64,000 nucleotides of DNA. Origin: CBDFFW01 sp965246945. Lineage in GTDB: Bacteria; Pseudomonadota; Alphaproteobacteria; UBA11073. A program made the position numbers and the translations under genes. This document shows, in pieces, positions 60,455-64,000 of the stretch. Numbering within the stretch: position 1 is the stretch's first letter; every line of letters begins with the position of its first letter. The notes under the pieces were generated by a model. It did no database searches. It was not told the origin of the DNA and saw only the letters and a program-made list of their open reading frames with translations. The stretch spans positions 1,116,001-1,180,000 of the forward strand of contig CBDFFW010000001.1 in NCBI GenBank assembly GCA_965246945.1, written 5' to 3'.

Positions 60455-63400
60455 TTATGCAGCCGTTGTCACTTGCCCAACCACACTTGCGCAGCGCTGG
60501 CACAAGCAATCAGTGACTTCGGGCAAAACCTTCCAACAGCGTTCGCATTTATTGCCTTCTGTCACTTTAGTAACATCTGTTTGCCACTGTCCAATATCGC
60601 TTGTGTAATTATCCAAAATGTCTAGTTGCGATATAATACAAATGTCTTTAAACTCAAATTTCTGCAAAATAGCCTTTTCATTTGAGGATTTTACGTGAAC
60701 TGCAACTTTCAGCTCTAATGAAGAGCCGATTAATTTTTGTGCTCTCATTTGCTCGGCATTTTGTGTCACGCTACTTCTTATGTTTTTGACAAATTCCCAT
60801 TCATCGGCGAGCGCTTGGTTTTGCCAAGCAGTCGACAGCGTAGGCAATAAACGCAGATGCACGGATTGTACAGTGCTTTTATGCGGGTATTGCTGCCAGG
60901 CTTCTTCGGCGGTGAAGCAGATGAAGGGGGCGAGCCAGGCGGTGAGACATTCGAAAACCTGGATCATCACAGCTTGCGTGGCGATGCGCGCAGGATCATC
61001 AGCGGCATCACAATATAAGCGGTCTTTGCGGATATCGAAAAACAGGGCGGAAAGGTCTTGAGCACAGAAGTCATGCAGGTCTTTTAACAATGCATTAAGC
61101 TGATTTAATTTAGCAGGATCGCCGACCGTATTGTGCACGGCTTCGCCGAGTTCATAAAGGCGATGTAATACCCATTGTTCGAGTTGCGGCAGTTCAGCAA
61201 TCGTTTTCGCATCGGTTAAATCCAATGCTTTGGCAGCTTCAGAGTTATACAAAGCACCGAGTAGATAGCGCAACGTGTTGCGCAAGCGGCGGTACAAATC
61301 GGCTTGTTGATTCAAGATTTCTTTGCTGATGCGGACATCTTCCTGGTAATCGGAATTGCACACCCACAGCCGCAAAATATCGGCGCCCGATTGATCGGTC
61401 ACCTGCTGCGGGGCGACGACATTGCCTAATGATTTGGACATTTTGCGACCTTGTTCATCCAGCACAAACCCGTGGGTTAATACGGCTTTAAATGGCGCGC
61501 GGCCGCGCGTGCCGCAGCTTTCCAGCAACGAAGATTGGAACCAGCCACGATGCTGGTCGGACCCTTCGAGATATAAATCGGCGGGCGATTGCAGTTCGGG
61601 GCGGTCTTCCAGCACAAAGGCATGCGTGGAACCCGATTCAAACCAAACATCAACGATATCGAAAATTTGCTCGTAATTTTCGGCTTGATATTGGTCGCCT
61701 AAAAAATCTTGTGCGGGGCGAGCATACCAGGCATCGCTGCCTTCGGTTTTAAAAATTTCAACGATGCGGTTGCACACCGCTTCATCGCGCAGCGGCTGGC
61801 CGGTCTGCCGGTCGACAAAAATCGCAATCGGCACGCCCCAGGCGCGCTGGCGGCTGATACACCAATCCGGCCGGCTTTCCACCATTGCGCGAATACGGTT
61901 TTCACCCGCTGGCGGTACCCATTGGGTATTAGATATCGCTTGTAGAGCAACTTGTCGTAATGTTTTACCAACGGCCTCATCCTGAGGAGCGTTTGCAGAA
62001 CGCGTCTCGAAGGATACTCCAGCTGAATCCCCAAGTTTAATATCCTTCGAGACGCCGCGCTGCGGCTCCTCAGGATGAGGTTGGGTGAAAGATATATCCA
62101 TCGCAATGAACCATTGGGGCGTGGTGCGGAAAATTAGTGGCGCTTTGGAACGCCAGGAATGCGGGTAGGAGTGGCGCAACTGTCCGCGCGCAACGAGGTT
62201 TCCGGCTGCTTGCAATGCAGCCACTACGCGCTTATTGGCATCACCCTTTTTGCCATCGGGATTATAAACCCGTGCGCCTTCAAAGCCTGGGGCCTGGCTG
62301 GTGTAAACACCTTTGCCATCGACAGTTAGTGGGATTGGAAGGTCATGCTGCTTACCTAAATTAAAATCGTCCAAGCCATGCGATGGCGCGATATGGACGA
62401 AGCCGGTCCCGGCATCATCAGTGACGAATTCAGCAGGGAGGAGTGGAACTTCAAATTGATAATTATTAACGTCATCCCAGCGAAAGCTGGGATCCAAGCC
62501 TGCTTCTAAGCTAGAATTTTGGTGCCGGTCTGAATTCCCGCTTTCGCGGGAATGACGCGGAGAGAGACCGCGCAATGGGTGAGAACAAACTGTGCCAGCA
62601 AGCTCGCTACCTTTGAAGTCACTTTCCAACACCCAATCGGTAATTTGGGCGGCAGTTTTTACCTGCTCGCTTAATGCTTTGGCGACCGCATAGCGTGTAC
62701 CAGCTTTCACCATGCTGCCATCGGCCACGGCATTCACGCGGTATACGGCGTAATCAAAATCTTCACCATAAGCGATGGCGCGGTTGGCTGGCATGGTCCA
62801 GGGGGTGGTGGTCCAGATGATGATGGAAGCGCCTTGCAGGGCTGGCAAGTTACTTTTTGATACTGGGAACGCAACATGCACGGTATCGGAAGTCAGTTCG
62901 TGGTATTCAATTTCGGCATCGGCCAGGGCGGTTTGTTCGACGACCGACCACATGACCGAGCGTTCGCCGCGATACAGCAAGCCATTTAACAAGAATTTGT
63001 GGATCTCGGCAGCGATGCGCGCTTCGGCGGGTAAAGTCATCGTTAGATAAGGCTTGGCCCAATTGCCGATAATGCCCAGGCGCTGAAATTCGGCGGATTG
63101 AATTTTAACCCATTCGGCGGCAAAGGCGCGGCATTCGGCGCGGAAATCGAGGATCGGTATATCGTCTTTATTCTGTTTTTTGGCGCGGTATTTTTCTTCG
63201 ATTTTCCATTCAATCGGTAGGCCATGGCAATCCCAACCCGGGACATAGGCAATGCGTTTGCCGAGCATGGCCTGCGCGCGGCTCACGACATCTTTCAAAA
63301 TTTTATTGGTCGCATGGCCGATATGGATATTGCCATTGGCATAGGGCGGGCCATCATGCAGCACATAGGTCGCGGCGGCGCGGTTACGAAACTGCCCGGC

Positions 63401-63514
63401 CAGATCAATCTCCTGCCAGAACTTTAACCATTCCGGCTCCTTGTTCGGCAAATTTCCGCGCATGGGAAAGTCAGTCTGCGGCAGGATGACCGTGTCTTTA
63501 TAATCAGTTGTCAT
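60455..63514 (-). CDS. ileS: isoleucyl-tRNA synthetase with two repeat-encoded inserts
   Basis: A 1019-residue class I IleRS, about 70-90 residues longer than relatives. NGNIHIGHATNKI is HIGH, GRKMSKSLGN is KMSKS, VTDDAGTGFVHIAPSHG is in the editing domain, and the C-terminal CERCWKVLPEV ... CQRC is the zinc site. Residues about 319-347 and 478-514 are encoded by in-frame palindromic repeats: the first in the editing domain, the second just after PQWFIAMD. Outside these the protein is complete and should be active. Confidence 0.95.
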   Translation of the reverse strand: MTTDYKDTVILPQTDFPMRGNLPNKEPEWLKFWQEIDLAGQFRNRAAATYVLHDGPPYANGNIHIGHATNKILKDVVSRAQAMLGKRIAYVPGWDCHGLPIEWKIEEKYRAKKQNKDDIPILDFRAECRAFAAEWVKIQSAEFQRLGIIGNWAKPYLTMTLPAEARIAAEIHKFLLNGLLYRGERSVMWSVVEQTALADAEIEYHELTSDTVHVAFPVSKSNLPALQGASIIIWTTTPWTMPANRAIAYGEDFDYAVYRVNAVADGSMVKAGTRYAVAKALSEQVKTAAQITDWVLESDFKGSELAGTVCSHPLRGLSPRHSRESGNSDRHQNSSLEAGLDPSFRWDDVNNYQFEVPLLPAEFVTDDAGTGFVHIAPSHGLDDFNLGKQHDLPIPLTVDGKGVYTSQAPGFEGARVYNPDGKKGDANKRVVAALQAAGNLVARGQLRHSYPHSWRSKAPLIFRTTPQWFIAMDISFTQPHPEEPQRGVSKDIKLGDSAGVSFETRSANAPQDEAVGKTLRQVALQAISNTQWVPPAGENRIRAMVESRPDWCISRQRAWGVPIAIFVDRQTGQPLRDEAVCNRIVEIFKTEGSDAWYARPAQDFLGDQYQAENYEQIFDIVDVWFESGSTHAFVLEDRPELQSPADLYLEGSDQHRGWFQSSLLESCGTRGRAPFKAVLTHGFVLDEQGRKMSKSLGNVVAPQQVTDQSGADILRLWVCNSDYQEDVRISKEILNQQADLYRRLRNTLRYLLGALYNSEAAKALDLTDAKTIAELPQLEQWVLHRLYELGEAVHNTVGDPAKLNQLNALLKDLHDFCAQDLSALFFDIRKDRLYCDAADDPARIATQAVMIQVFECLTAWLAPFICFTAEEAWQQYPHKSTVQSVHLRLLPTLSTAWQNQALADEWEFVKNIRSSVTQNAEQMRAQKLIGSSLELKVAVHVKSSNEKAILQKFEFKDICIISQLDILDNYTSDIGQWQTDVTKVTEGNKCERCWKVLPEVTDCLCQRCASVVGQVTTAA
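61974..62082. repeat. CCTCATCC-class repeat inside ileS
   Basis: GGCCTCATCCTGAGGAGC at the left pairs with GCTCCTCAGGATGAGGTT at the right, and CTCGAAGGATACTCCAGC inside with ATATCCTTCGAG. 109 bp, read in frame as a ~36-residue insert. Same inner sequence as 20653 and 42715. Confidence 0.88.
62473..62558. repeat. GTCAT-class repeat inside ileS
   Basis: GTCATCCCAGCGAAAGCTGG then GATC, a CAAGCCTGCTTCTAAG spacer, and GAATTCCCGCTTTCGCGGGA then ATGAC. 86 bp, in frame. Nearly the same length and spacer as the folC copy. Confidence 0.88.
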
Positions 63515-63666
63515 TTGGCAACCATTCCACCGCGATTAATGGGGAAGATCAAGTAATTCAGGAATTAGCCCAAGTTATCAATGGCTAACCATCTTATATT
63601 AAATTTGTTTGATTTAACTTAATTGCAAATGGTATAAAGCTATTCGATTATGCATAGGAGAAAAAC

Positions 63667-64000
63667 ATGGATGTTCAAAAAGATACCTTATTAGAAATGC
63701 AACTAGCGGTAAAAGCCGGTAATGCTTTCTTTGTCATTAACCCAGCCCGTACTGTTTTGATTGGTGACATTACTGAAGCTGAGATTAAAAACCATGCGGC
63801 ACCGCTTAGCCCATTAGGGCCGGTAACGGCTGCAGTTTTAACGGCGCTTAATCCAAATGTTGTTTATGTAACTGGCCGCGATCCCAATAAAGGGAATGGC
63901 GATGGAAAATCTTTGGAAGATATGTTAGGGCCAGAAGGTGCCAATTCACCGCGTGTGGCTTGTAATGGTTCGACAATTGGTTTACCAGATGCCAATGGTA
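63667..64000 (+). CDS. partial hypothetical protein, possibly HAD-like
   Basis: The first 111 codons of a gene that leaves the window. ATG 63667 has an AGGAG site. The visible part reads VYVTGRDPNKGN and later VACNGSTIGLPDANG, which recall the TGR and CNGA segments of Cof or trehalose-phosphatase-type HAD hydrolases. The expected DxD motif is not seen: INPARTVLIGDI has a single Asp. The assignment is weak. It is divergent from ileS, with about 150 bp of promoter space. Confidence 0.45.
   Translation, partial: MDVQKDTLLEMQLAVKAGNAFFVINPARTVLIGDITEAEIKNHAAPLSPLGPVTAAVLTALNPNVVYVTGRDPNKGNGDGKSLEDMLGPEGANSPRVACNGSTIGLPDANG

Noticed and set aside
49385..62560. CRISPR array made of the repeated palindromes
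   Set aside because: Copies are far apart, differ in sequence and lie in genes; no regular spacers and no cas genes.

Overview
This window comes from an alphaproteobacterium with moderately low GC. The evidence is a CckA-type cell-cycle kinase, an alphaproteobacterial-type AddB, a 6S RNA beside zapA preceded by a small coiled-coil gene, a parS-like palindrome, and gene fragments carrying WIPGQARDD-type or SFRWDD-type palindromic-repeat peptides. I cannot place it below class level. Several genes that usually sit in operons stand alone here (nuoE, accC without accB, gatB without gatA/gatC, addB without addA, trpE), so the chromosome looks shuffled.

Layout. 0.1-8.0 kb: ten tightly overlapping plus-strand genes (HAD phosphatase, class III aminotransferase, DUF4337, arginase-fold protein, two SMR-type small transporters, fatty acid desaturase, alpha/beta hydrolase, FemAB/GNAT-like acyltransferase, MipA/OmpV porin-like protein), followed by a VIT1-type metal transporter. 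Together they look like an uncharacterised pathway making and exporting an amino- or acyl-containing envelope metabolite. 8.8-12.8 kb: decayed integrative elements stacked at the 3' end of a tRNA-Glu gene, with a truncated integrase, a frameshifted second recombinase, a truncated HTH/zinc-ribbon gene and a chimera made by deletion between type III mod and res. 12.9-24.4 kb: addB, panB, recO, an AbrB/PIN toxin-antitoxin pair, ParA, a pentapeptide-repeat protein and an ABC exporter-exoD-rnd group. 24.4-30.6 kb: two OmpA-type barrel genes, tsaD, DUF502, hicAB and mdh. 30.7-34.8 kb: a lipoprotein zincin, rpsD, tRNA-Leu and two divergent L,D-transpeptidases. 34.8-39.2 kb: cckA followed at once by a type III polyketide synthase, methyltransferase and flavoprotein set (phenolic-lipid type). 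39.3-48.9 kb: rpsB-tsf, glycosyltransferases, comF, prs, nuoE and trpE. 48.8-55.7 kb: folK-folP-folC, 6S RNA, zapA, a tRNA-modification-type methyltransferase carrying a parS-like site, and accC. 55.7-64 kb: a ParE/RelE-type TA pair, gatB, decaying small genes, a flavin monooxygenase, ileS and a partial HAD-like gene.

The most striking theme is a set of dispersed palindromic repeats. One class (GTCAT, hairpin, spacer, hairpin, ATGAC) sits in frame inside ileS, folC and trpE and between addB and panB. A 402-bp unit with perfect 25-bp inverted ends of the same design contains a GIY-YIG nuclease gene and is fused in frame to the 5' end of folK. I propose that this unit is the autonomous partner of the small repeats, comparable in logic to RAYT/REPIN pairs but with a GIY-YIG enzyme. 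Other repeat classes supply the stop codons of an ABC transporter and two glycosyltransferases and lie between convergent genes, where they may act as terminators.
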